Part shown: positions 1 to 6,664 of the stretch, one piece after another | Layout: the number at the start of each line of letters is the position of its first letter | Numbering within the stretch: position 1 is the first letter of the stretch | DNA from: Fen-1258 sp041658245 | GTDB lineage: Bacteria > Bacteroidota > Ignavibacteria > Ignavibacteriales > Melioribacteraceae | Assembly (NCBI GenBank): GCA_041658245.1 | Contig: JBBAAM010000087.1 | Span: forward strand, 1-8,806 | Length of the DNA: 8,806 nt | Direction of reading: 5' to 3' | The notes under the pieces: generated by a model | Told to the model about the DNA's origin: nothing | Seen by the model: the letters and a program-made list of their open reading frames with translations, nothing else | Databases searched by the model: none | Translations under genes and position numbers: made by a program

Positions 1-975
1 GTCCTTGGTTCTGTAAGAATACCATTAAGCGAAGCGTTGAAAATATTAACGGGTTCCTCTTCGGGAAATTCAGTTTGGATAACTATCATAACAGAATTTA
101 GAATACCAAAAGCTATCACAGCAGTTATGGCTGGAAGCGCGCTATCTGTTAGCGGATTATTAATGCAAACTTTTTTTAGAAATCCATTAGCAGATCCTTT
201 TGTTCTGGGGATCAGTTCCGGTGCGAGCTTTGGCGTTGCATTGGTAGTATTAACTGCCGGTTCAATAGGGATAAATCTATTTTTCTTAAATGGCTTATTA
301 AACAAAATTGGTATTACTATCGCCGCCGGATGTGGAGCGGCTGTGATTTTATTATTAATAACTTTTGTCTCAAGAAAAATAAGCAGCAATATTACATTGC
401 TTATTTTCGGTTTGATGCTTGGGTATATAATCGGTGCACTAGAAAGTATATTAAAATATTTTAGCTCACCGGAAAATCTACAAGGATATGTAATATGGGG
501 TATGGGTAATTTTGGAAATGTAATTTGGAATGATTTATTTCTTTTAATCCCAATTATTTTATTCGGTCTTGTTGTTGCTTTCCTCTTGTCAAAACCCTTG
601 AACCTTCTTTTGCTCGGTGAAAATTATGCAATTAGTATGGGTGTCAATATAAAAGTAATACGATTATTGATAGTTGTTGCAGTTGGCATTCTCGGCGGCG
701 TTATTACAGCATTTTGCGGTCCGATTGCTTTTATTGGCATTGCCGTTCCACACGTAACAAAAAAAATTCTAAGTGAGTTTGATCATAAAATATTAATTCC
801 TGCTGTATGTATCATTGGAAGTATTCTTGCGCTTCTTTGCGATATTATCTCACAATTAATTTGGCACGAACAGACAATTCCGATTAACGTAGTAACTTCA
901 CTTGTTGGCGCACCGGTAGTGATTTGGATTATTATTCAACAGAGAAAAGTTAAACACTCTTTTGCAATGGAATAA
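1..975 (+). CDS. FecCD/BtuC-family ABC transporter permease, 5'-truncated by the window edge
   Basis: Inner-membrane permease subunit of an importer for an iron-siderophore, haem or cobalamin; it normally works as a dimer with an ATPase and a binding protein. The reading frame is open from base 1, and the family-typical residues before the first possible internal start (TTG at 37), reading LGSVRIPLSEALKIL, belong to the conserved N-terminal loop. The true start therefore lies upstream and roughly 20-30 residues (the first membrane helix) are missing. Of 324 visible residues, the family motifs seen are the RIPK segment (about 34-37), the RNPLADP segment (about 60-66) followed by LGISSGASFG, and the ATPase-coupling loop GPIAFIGIAVPH (about 240-251). 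Many long hydrophobic stretches fit multiple membrane helices. It ends one base before the ATG of the ATPase gene, so the two are co-transcribed. Family assignment is secure; the substrate cannot be told from sequence. Confidence 0.95.
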   Translation, partial: VLGSVRIPLSEALKILTGSSSGNSVWITIITEFRIPKAITAVMAGSALSVSGLLMQTFFRNPLADPFVLGISSGASFGVALVVLTAGSIGINLFFLNGLLNKIGITIAAGCGAAVILLLITFVSRKISSNITLLIFGLMLGYIIGALESILKYFSSPENLQGYVIWGMGNFGNVIWNDLFLLIPIILFGLVVAFLLSKPLNLLLLGENYAISMGVNIKVIRLLIVVAVGILGGVITAFCGPIAFIGIAVPHVTKKILSEFDHKILIPAVCIIGSILALLCDIISQLIWHEQTIPINVVTSLVGAPVVIWIIIQQRKVKHSFAME

Positions 976-976
976 T

Positions 977-1993
977 ATGATAGAAACTACCCCAATATTA
1001 TATACAAAAGATTTAGCTATTGGTTATAAGAGAAAAAAATCTACCGATTTCATATTGTTAGATCATTTAAATCTATCGGTTGAAAGAGGAGAATTAATTT
1101 GTCTGCTCGGACAAAACGGTTGTGGAAAATCAACACTGTTAAGAACATTAACCGGTGTTCAAAAACCAATCAAAGGTGATTTCTTCATAAATGGAAAATC
1201 AATCAAATCTTACGAGAGATCTCAGCTTGCTAAAGTTCTGAGTATTGTTCTTACTGAAAATTTAAATATTGGAGAAGTATCGGTCTATTCTGTTGTAAGC
1301 ATGGGTCGTTATCCTCACAACAATTGGCTGGGAATATTAAGAGAGAATGATTATAAGGCAATTGATAATGTAATAGAAATAACCGGCTTAACATCTTACA
1401 AAGATAAAATTTTTACCGAACTTAGCGATGGGTTTAAGCAAAAGGTTATGATTGCAAGAGCTTTAGCTCAAGATACTTCCATAATTTTATTGGATGAACC
1501 GACTGCATTTCTCGATATTCCTACACGAATTGAAATTTTGAATATGCTCAGGTCTTTAATTAAACAGTTTAATAAATCTATTATCTTTTCTTCTCATGAT
1601 TTAGATCTCGCATTACAAACCGCTGATATAATTTGGCTCATAACAAAAGATCAAAAAATAGAGGTTGATTCACCGGAAGATCTGGTATTGAACGGACATT
1701 TCGAAAAAGCATTTAATAAAAAGGGAATTAAGTTCCATCCTCAGCGGGGAATATTCAAAATGAACCGAATTGCGGATACAAAAATTCAAGTAAAGGGGAG
1801 TAAGATTGATGTGATTTGGACGGAACGTGCACTTGAAAGAATTGGGATTTCAACAGATGGTAATGAAAAAGTAGATGGTTCAATTCAAATTGATAGGAAC
1901 GACGGAAAATTAATTTGGAATCTCAATCTTAATTCGCAATCAGTTTTATTTTATTCTATCGGTGAATTAATTAAATACTTAAAAAATAAATAA
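977..1993 (+). CDS. ABC transporter ATP-binding protein (FhuC/FepC/BtuD type) with C-terminal extension
   Basis: Cytoplasmic ATPase that powers the adjacent FecCD permease. I chose the ATG at 977, one base after the permease stop, giving 338 aa; a TTG at 962 in the same frame would overlap the permease and is less likely. Visible motifs are Walker A GQNGCGKST (45-53), signature LSDGFKQK (149-156, with Asp where LSGGQ has Gly), Walker B IILLDEP (169-175), D-loop AFLD (177-180) and switch His in SSHD (205-208). At the Q-loop the expected Gln appears replaced by Glu in VLTEN (about 91-95), a form I associate with Bacteroidota relatives. After the ATPase core, about 90-110 residues form an extension lacking a motif I recognise (roughly 235-338), so the protein is longer than the usual 250-270 aa. 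No clear Shine-Dalgarno is visible; translation is probably coupled to the permease. Confidence 0.93.
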   Translation: MIETTPILYTKDLAIGYKRKKSTDFILLDHLNLSVERGELICLLGQNGCGKSTLLRTLTGVQKPIKGDFFINGKSIKSYERSQLAKVLSIVLTENLNIGEVSVYSVVSMGRYPHNNWLGILRENDYKAIDNVIEITGLTSYKDKIFTELSDGFKQKVMIARALAQDTSIILLDEPTAFLDIPTRIEILNMLRSLIKQFNKSIIFSSHDLDLALQTADIIWLITKDQKIEVDSPEDLVLNGHFEKAFNKKGIKFHPQRGIFKMNRIADTKIQVKGSKIDVIWTERALERIGISTDGNEKVDGSIQIDRNDGKLIWNLNLNSQSVLFYSIGELIKYLKNK

Positions 1994-1999
1994 ACCCAG

Positions 2000-2025
2000 A
2001 ATTATTTTTTTTGTAAAAAAATTAT
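2000..2025. terminator. Weak A/T-rich inverted repeat between convergent genes, possible bidirectional terminator
   Basis: An imperfect inverted repeat (left arm about 2000-2012 ending in a run of T, right arm about 2014-2025 made of a run of A followed by TTATT) sits where the ABC ATPase gene and the aldolase gene end tail to tail. With one mismatch the arms pair, and each strand would have a U-rich side. The stem is entirely A/T and could arise by chance in this AT-rich DNA, so the call is tentative. Confidence 0.22.
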
Positions 2026-2795
2026 TTGCGAATTTGTCTTAGTACCTCGTCTGTAATTTTTTTTATCAGATCATCATTCATCAAATTTGATTGCGGAGTA
2101 TGTTCTGTAGAACATGAGTCATCTTCGCTGGTAACACATCCAACTGTAGTTCTTATTCCAAATTTCTCTCTTTGATCCTTAAGTTTCTGTACTTGTTCCT
2201 TACTTAGAGTGTTGACATAACCAAGCTGCTGGGCAACAAAAGCAACATGTGCGAAATGTTCCAGCGTTTCCATTTTGTGATAAGCATTAATTACATCTTT
2301 GCCAACCGTAAGCGCACCGTGATTTGCAAGAAGAAACGCATCATAATCTTTTAAAAGTTTTGTTACAGGCCGGTAAAGTTCTTCTGTGCCAGGTGTACCG
2401 TATTCTATAAGTGGAATTGATCCAAGCGTTATAATTACTTCTGGAAGAACGCATTTATCCAATGGTATTCCGGCAACTGCAAACCCTGTTGCATAAGGCG
2501 GATGGGCATGGCAAACACTGTTAACATCGGGTCGGTCTTTATAAACTTTAAGATGCATAAAAACTTCAGAAGACGGTTTGTTCGTTCCGGATAAAACTTT
2601 TCCTTCCATGTTAACAACAATTAGATCCTCGTGTTTCATAAATCCTTTGCTAACACCAGTTGGGGTAACTAAAAATTTGTTATCATCAAGACGCGCACTT
2701 ATATTGCCATCGTTCGAAGCAACATAACCGCGCACATACATTCTTTTTCCGATCTCAACAATATCCTGCTTGAGTGTAAACAAACTTTGTCTCAA
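2022..2795 (-). CDS. Class II aldolase (L-fuculose/L-rhamnulose-1-phosphate aldolase type) with candidate microcompartment-targeting tail
   Basis: Zinc-dependent aldolase of the class II aldolase/adducin family, expected to cleave L-fuculose-1-phosphate or L-rhamnulose-1-phosphate to dihydroxyacetone phosphate and L-lactaldehyde. Seen in the 257 aa: N-terminal GNIS (30-33), phosphate-loop-like TPTGVSKG (44-51), SSE with catalytic Glu77, zinc ligands in CHAHPPYATG (His96, His98) and NHGALTVG (His159). The catalytic domain ends near 212, longer than the usual 205-230-aa enzyme. It is followed by a polar linker with two Cys (220, 228) and a C-terminal amphipathic helix (about 238-257, with Leu243, Ile244, Ile247, Val251, Leu252 and Ile255 on one face), the form of a microcompartment encapsulation peptide. 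The start is TTG, preceded directly by an in-frame stop and by a well-spaced GAGG; no ATG precedes the conserved N-terminus. It lies 54 bases downstream of the DUF2911 gene on the same strand. Family members can also be epimerases or dehydratases, but the His and Glu pattern favours an aldolase. Confidence 0.9.
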   Translation of the reverse strand: MRQSLFTLKQDIVEIGKRMYVRGYVASNDGNISARLDDNKFLVTPTGVSKGFMKHEDLIVVNMEGKVLSGTNKPSSEVFMHLKVYKDRPDVNSVCHAHPPYATGFAVAGIPLDKCVLPEVIITLGSIPLIEYGTPGTEELYRPVTKLLKDYDAFLLANHGALTVGKDVINAYHKMETLEHFAHVAFVAQQLGYVNTLSKEQVQKLKDQREKFGIRTTVGCVTSEDDSCSTEHTPQSNLMNDDLIKKITDEVLRQIRK

Positions 2796-2802
2796 CTATC
2801 AA

Positions 2803-2806
2803 CCTC
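2803..2806 (-). promoter_or_regulatory. Shine-Dalgarno GAGG deciding a TTG start for the aldolase
   Basis: On the minus strand GAGG lies 7 bases before the TTG at 2795-2793. The triplet just before this TTG is an in-frame TAG, so translation cannot start further upstream, and the next ATG in frame (residue 19) would remove conserved aldolase sequence. Together these fix the TTG start. Confidence 0.7.
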
Positions 2807-2849
2807 AAAAATTATTATGCATCGTAATAAAATTATTTGGAATAAGTTT

Positions 2850-3428
2850 TTATTTAACTGTCGCAATTTTAAATGGAACTTTTAATTCTTCCCATTTCAG
2901 AAATGCAGTCGCAGAATTACCATTTAAATCATCAAAACCATAAGTAAGCCATTCCTTAAACGGGGCTTTAGTTGCTGTAACAGTAACTCTTAGAGCATCT
3001 TCTTTTTGATCATAAGTAAAACTTCCCCAGTTTGAGTTGTTCTTACTAAAAATTATTACCCAGTTTTTTTCTCCGGGAATAAAATGAAGCCCGTATTTAC
3101 CTGCCGGTAATTTATTACCTTCAACAGTTACATCTTTACCGAATTCGATAGTAGTGTTTTCGTTAGCACCGCCTCTCCACGGAAAAGGATTATTGTTAGA
3201 ATATTTATTGCCCGGAGCTAAACCGAAAGGAACAAGATCGCCCCAAATATTTCTTCCTTTAACACCGGGCCTGCTGTAGATGATTGTAATATCGTTCTCA
3301 ACGCCAATTCTTTGAGATACACTGGCTTTAAGACTTGCTCTTGGTTTATTTTCTTGTTGTGCAATGATTGTTATTGAAAGGATTAATAAAAATGAAATTA
3401 CAGCCATAAAACATTTATTTGGTCTCAT
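2850..3428 (-). CDS. Secreted DUF2911 domain protein of unknown function
   Basis: A 192-aa exported protein. The first about 23 residues are a signal peptide: a short basic start, a hydrophobic core and a likely cleavage after Ala23 before QQ, a frequent pattern in Bacteroidota-like exported proteins. There is no lipobox cysteine at the cleavage site, so it is probably periplasmic or extracellular rather than lipid-anchored. The mature part shows the DUF2911 signature: YSRPGVKGRNIWGDLVPFG (51-69), the WRGGANE segment (84-90), and the LPAGKYGLHFIPG segment typical of its beta-rich fold. The molecular role of DUF2911 is not known to me. A good AAAGGA ribosome site precedes the ATG. The aldolase gene follows 54 bases downstream on the same strand, so the two may share a transcript, but nothing in the sequence links their functions. 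Confidence 0.9.
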   Translation of the reverse strand: MRPNKCFMAVISFLLILSITIIAQQENKPRASLKASVSQRIGVENDITIIYSRPGVKGRNIWGDLVPFGLAPGNKYSNNNPFPWRGGANENTTIEFGKDVTVEGNKLPAGKYGLHFIPGEKNWVIIFSKNNSNWGSFTYDQKEDALRVTVTATKAPFKEWLTYGFDDLNGNSATAFLKWEELKVPFKIATVK

Positions 3429-3689
3429 ATTTTTTCCTTTATTTTTTTGATGTATTGAATTTATTAGTTTTTTGAGTCAAACAAAATCAGTTTAAAAAAT
3501 AATATACATTACTTTTTTTACCTTATTAATGGAAATATATCATTGTTTTAATTCGATAGTTTAGTTCTTCAAATTAACATTTCTAAGTTATAACTTTAAT
3601 CAATAAATTAAGACTTAATAAAACGTAGAAAATTTACAAATCCAGTTGAACAAACTGTCGAAATAAGAACAATTTATTTAAGTATTGGT
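3429..3689. promoter_or_regulatory. Divergent intergenic region between the DUF2911 gene and zwf
   Basis: These 261 bases are extremely AT-rich and contain no coding frame. They must hold the promoter for zwf-pgl rightwards and probably that for DUF2911-aldolase leftwards. I looked for sigma-70 pairs and for the Bacteroidota TTTG/TAnnTTTG pattern and found no convincing spaced pair on either strand; TATAAC near 3590 (+) is a lone -10-like hexamer. No strong hairpin or riboswitch-like structure was recognised. Confidence 0.4.
3435..3440 (-). promoter_or_regulatory. Shine-Dalgarno AAAGGA of the DUF2911 gene
   Basis: On the minus strand AAAGGA ends 6 bases before the ATG at 3428-3426. This is a stronger site than the neighbouring genes have and supports that start, which also places the signal peptide at the very N-terminus. 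Confidence 0.6.
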
Positions 3690-5231
3690 ATGAAAGATAA
3701 AATTAAAATGGAAAAACCTGCTGATTGTATTTTAGTAATATTTGGCGCTTCAGGCGATCTTACCAATCGGAAATTAATCCCGGCTATTTTTGAATTGCTA
3801 AACCAAAATATTCTTCCTAATAAATTTATTGTTCTTGGTGTAGGAAGAACAGAAATGACCGATGAAGGTTTCCGTAAAAAAATGGAAGAAGGTGTAAAGA
3901 ATTATTCTGAGAATAAAATTTTAGACAATAAAACACTTCATCAATTTCTTAAAAAATTATATTATGTTTCTATAAATACAGAGTCAGCTACTGATTTTGA
4001 ATTATTAAAGAGAAAATTAGAGTCACTTGATTCTGAACATCAAACCGGCGGAAATTATTTATTCTATCTTGCAACTCCGCCGATTTTGTATGAACAAATA
4101 GCAGGGAATCTTGGATCAGTTGAGCTTCAAAAAGAATGTGATGGATATAGAAGACTAATTCTTGAAAAACCTTTTGGCTATAATCTAACCACAGCAATAA
4201 AATTAAATTTAAAATTACACGAAGCATTTAACGAAGAACAGATCTACAGAATAGATCATTATCTTGGAAAAGAGACAGTACAAAATTTATTTGTAACTAG
4301 ATTTGCAAATGGAATTTTTGAACCTCTTTGGAATAGAAATTATGTTCAGCATATCGAGATAACTTCCGCCGAAAGTATAGGTGTTGAAAACCGAGGAAGG
4401 TATTATGATTCTTCCGGCGCTCTTCGCGATATGGTACAGAATCATCTATTACAGATGGTTGGTTTAACTGCAATGGAACCGCCTTCAACATTTGATTCAA
4501 ACTCAATTCGAAATGAAACATTAAAAGTTTTTCAATCACTACGTCCTTTTAAGGAAGAAGATGTTGATAAATATGTTATACGCGGTCAATATATTTCTTC
4601 AAAAATAAAAGGCGAAAGCATAGCAGGTTACAGAGACGAAAAAGATGTTAATCCAAAATCCCGAACAGAAACATTTGTTGCCATCAAATTTTATATTGAT
4701 AATTGGAAATGGGGCGGCGTTCCGTTCTATATCCGCGCGGGCAAAAGACTTCCTACGCGAGTTACGGAAATTGTAATTCATTTCAAACCAACACCGCATT
4801 ATTTGTTCTCAAAAGAAGAACAGGGTAATTCAAGTAATCAATTAATAATTCGTATTCAACCCGATGAAGGAATTCTATTAAAGTTTGGAATGAAAGTACC
4901 TGGCGCCGGTTTCAAAGTAACAAATGTGAACATGGATTTTCATTATTCAGACTTATCGAATGTTCATGTCCCCGGTGCATACGAACGACTTCTTTATGAT
5001 GTGATGGTTGGAGATTCTACTTTATATACACGCGGAGATGCAGTTGAAGCTGCGTGGAAATTTGTTGAACCGATACAAAAAGCTTGGGAAAATAATCGTG
5101 ACATAAAAATCCATGGCTATCCGGCAGGTACTTGGGGACCAGATATAGCTGATGATCTTATTGCTGAGGAAAAAACATGGCGCTATCCTTGTAAAAATCT
5201 AACTGACGATGGAAATTATTGTGAGCTTTAA
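3690..5231 (+). CDS. zwf: Glucose-6-phosphate 1-dehydrogenase
   Basis: Oxidises glucose-6-phosphate to 6-phosphoglucono-1,5-lactone with reduction of NADP (or NAD), the first step of the oxidative pentose-phosphate pathway, in the cytoplasm. The 513-aa length is normal for the family. Visible motifs are the N-terminal dinucleotide-binding segment FGASGDLT (18-25), the substrate-binding signature RIDHYLGKE (187-195), the LRDMVQNHLLQ segment with the catalytic-base His252, and RAGKRLP with Lys352. The start is ATG at 3690; a second ATG seven codons in (3708) also precedes the conserved segment and cannot be excluded, and neither has a convincing Shine-Dalgarno. The gene for the next enzyme, pgl, follows after 34 bases on the same strand, so the pair is very likely an operon. 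No gnd lies in the window. Identity is secure; cofactor preference is not determined. Confidence 0.98.
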   Translation: MKDKIKMEKPADCILVIFGASGDLTNRKLIPAIFELLNQNILPNKFIVLGVGRTEMTDEGFRKKMEEGVKNYSENKILDNKTLHQFLKKLYYVSINTESATDFELLKRKLESLDSEHQTGGNYLFYLATPPILYEQIAGNLGSVELQKECDGYRRLILEKPFGYNLTTAIKLNLKLHEAFNEEQIYRIDHYLGKETVQNLFVTRFANGIFEPLWNRNYVQHIEITSAESIGVENRGRYYDSSGALRDMVQNHLLQMVGLTAMEPPSTFDSNSIRNETLKVFQSLRPFKEEDVDKYVIRGQYISSKIKGESIAGYRDEKDVNPKSRTETFVAIKFYIDNWKWGGVPFYIRAGKRLPTRVTEIVIHFKPTPHYLFSKEEQGNSSNQLIIRIQPDEGILLKFGMKVPGAGFKVTNVNMDFHYSDLSNVHVPGAYERLLYDVMVGDSTLYTRGDAVEAAWKFVEPIQKAWENNRDIKIHGYPAGTWGPDIADDLIAEEKTWRYPCKNLTDDGNYCEL

Positions 5232-5265
5232 TACTTATGAATTACTTCACTAACTTCTATAATTG

Positions 5266-6003
5266 ATGATCTCTGAAAACCAAGACATAAAAATATTTTC
5301 TACCGCGGAAAACGCTGCAGAAAGTTTAGCTAAAGCTTTTTGGGATATGAGTGAGGATTATTATCACAACAATAAAATATTATATGTAGCACTTTCTGGC
5401 GGAAATACTCCTCAAATATTTTTTAATAAAATAGTAGAAAAACATAAAGAGAAGATCCAATGGAAAAACATTTGTTTTTTCTGGGCGGATGAGAGATGTG
5501 TTCCACCGACCGACAGCGATAGCAATTATGGAATGACGAAACAATATCTGTTTGACAAAATTCGAATACCTGCAGAAAACATATATAGAATACTAGGTGA
5601 AAATGATCCGTTGATTGAGGCAGAAAGATATTCTTCCGTTATAAAAAATATTATTCCGGAAAGAAATAACTTACCATCATTTGATTTAACAGTACTTGGA
5701 ATGGGAAGCGATGGACACACTGCATCAATATTCCCCAATCAACTTCATTTGATTAGGTCCGAAAAGATTTGTGATACAGCAGTTCACCCACTTACATTTC
5801 AAAAACGAATAACACTTACGGGGACAATAATTAATAATTCATCGCAAATTATTTTTTTTGTTACTGGCGAAAACAAATCAAAAATACTAACTGACATTTT
5901 AAATCCATCTGACAGATCAGATTCATTTCCCGCCGCGTACATTAAACCGATTAATGGGAAGTTGAGTTGGTATTTAGATAAAGATGCGGCACTTTTGCTT
6001 TGA
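5266..6003 (+). CDS. pgl: 6-phosphogluconolactonase (DevB/Pgl type)
   Basis: Hydrolyses 6-phosphogluconolactone to 6-phosphogluconate, directly after Zwf. The 245-aa product has the three family blocks: LSGGNTP (43-49), WADERCVPPTDSDSNYG (73-89) and LGMGSDGHTASIFP (144-157). I use the ATG at 5266; the TTG immediately before it (5263) is in frame but adds only one residue. No Shine-Dalgarno is visible, so translation may rely on coupling with zwf 34 bases upstream or on an AT-rich leader, as is common in Bacteroidota-like genomes. The gene ends convergently with the microcompartment vertex operon. Confidence 0.96.
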   Translation: MISENQDIKIFSTAENAAESLAKAFWDMSEDYYHNNKILYVALSGGNTPQIFFNKIVEKHKEKIQWKNICFFWADERCVPPTDSDSNYGMTKQYLFDKIRIPAENIYRILGENDPLIEAERYSSVIKNIIPERNNLPSFDLTVLGMGSDGHTASIFPNQLHLIRSEKICDTAVHPLTFQKRITLTGTIINNSSQIIFFVTGENKSKILTDILNPSDRSDSFPAAYIKPINGKLSWYLDKDAALLL

Positions 6004-6029
6004 TTATTAACGAATGAAAAAACTTATAT

Positions 6030-6059
6030 GAAAATAATAAATTACAATTGATAATTTTC
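6030..6059. terminator. Imperfect A/T-rich hairpin between pgl and the BMC-P operon, possible terminator
   Basis: A 30-base imperfect palindrome begins GAAAAT and ends ATTTTC; 12 of 14 position pairs match around a tight centre. It lies in the 93-base gap where pgl and the BMC-P operon converge, the place for a bidirectional terminator. Only the outermost pair is G-C, so the hairpin is weak and may be incidental. Confidence 0.25.
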
Positions 6060-6096
6060 TTGACTGAGATAAAAGGAAAAACTTTTCTGGTCTTTT

Positions 6097-6387
6097 CTAT
6101 TTCTTAAGTTGACTTGAAATAGTATCAATTCTATCAACAACTCCAACGATTATACTTCTTAAAGGTTCACGATTTTTTAATTCAAGAATATCCATCGTGC
6201 TTCGTCCTTCAGACATTACAAGTACTGTATCTCCTTCACCGGCACGGACAGTATCTATCGCAACCATTGTCCCCGATTTAAATTTACCGTCAGGTGAAAT
6301 TGGGCGCACGAGCATTATTTTTTTGTTTCTATATGAATCATGCTTAATAGTAGAAACAATACTTCCAATTACTTTGCAGAGTATCAT
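6097..6387 (-). CDS. Bacterial microcompartment vertex protein, EutN/CcmL family (BMC-P), third of the operon
   Basis: Pentamer-forming protein expected to cap the vertices of a polyhedral protein shell in the cytoplasm. The 96 aa match the family over the whole length: an N-terminal strand KVIGSIVSTIK (5-15), the central VAIDTVRAGEGDTVLV (42-57) with the conserved AGEGD turn, SEGRS (59-63) in place of the common GSSAR, and the C-terminal IIVGVVDRID. Its ATG overlaps the stop of the preceding BMC-P gene in an ATGA arrangement, so the two are translationally coupled. It is the last gene of the three-gene operon and faces pgl. Its distance from the other two copies suggests a distinct paralogue rather than a recent duplicate. 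Confidence 0.93.
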   Translation of the reverse strand: MILCKVIGSIVSTIKHDSYRNKKIMLVRPISPDGKFKSGTMVAIDTVRAGEGDTVLVMSEGRSTMDILELKNREPLRSIIVGVVDRIDTISSQLKK

Positions 6388-6656
6388 TGTTTTCTTAAAT
6401 CCAGTCTGTCTACTAAACCAACAATTGTAACATCACTTGGAATTTGTCTATCGGGAAATGGAAATGTTGCTTCCGCACCGCCAACCCAGTAAACTAAATC
6501 GCCTTCACGGGAGCTCACTGTATCAACTGCAACTTGTGCCATACCGATTGGATTTTCATCTTCGTCAACGGGTTGAAGAATATATAGAGTGCAATTATTC
6601 AGTTTAGGATCTTTTACAGTTGCCCAAACTTTTCCTTGAATTCTACCGAGTTTCAT
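6384..6656 (-). CDS. Bacterial microcompartment vertex protein, EutN/CcmL family (BMC-P), divergent middle copy
   Basis: A 90-aa vertex-protein homologue. It keeps the family frame: GRIQGKVWATVKD (4-16), LYILQPVD (24-31), VAVDTV (42-47) and the C-terminal PSDVTIVGLVD (73-83). It departs at two sites: the GAGEGD turn reads SSREGD (48-53), and the GSSAR loop is replaced by VGGAEATFPFPDR (58-70) with aromatic residues and prolines. These loops lie near the pentamer pore and rim in solved relatives, so this copy may have different pore or packing behaviour (inference). It starts 8 bases after the stop of the first BMC-P gene and overlaps the start of the third by 4 bases. Confidence 0.92.
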   Translation of the reverse strand: MKLGRIQGKVWATVKDPKLNNCTLYILQPVDEDENPIGMAQVAVDTVSSREGDLVYWVGGAEATFPFPDRQIPSDVTIVGLVDRLDLRKQ

Positions 6657-6664
6657 AAATCAGC

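Noticed and set aside
37..39. TTG at 37 as the true start of the permease
   Set aside because: The frame is open back to base 1 and the upstream residues match the conserved N-terminal loop of FecCD permeases, so the gene is truncated by the window rather than starting here.
962..976. TTG at 962 as start of the ABC ATPase gene
   Set aside because: It would overlap the permease end and adds five residues without family similarity; the ATG at 977, one base after the permease stop, is the simpler start.
3988..4799. Minus-strand open frames of 66-80 codons inside zwf
   Set aside because: They lie wholly within a clearly coding gene, have no family similarity and no ribosome sites; they are shadows of the zwf frame.
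5258..5263. TATAAT just before the pgl start as a promoter for a leaderless transcript
   Set aside because: It lies only a few bases from the start codon, has no supporting -35 element, and pgl sits 34 bases behind zwf, so read-through is the simpler explanation in AT-rich DNA.
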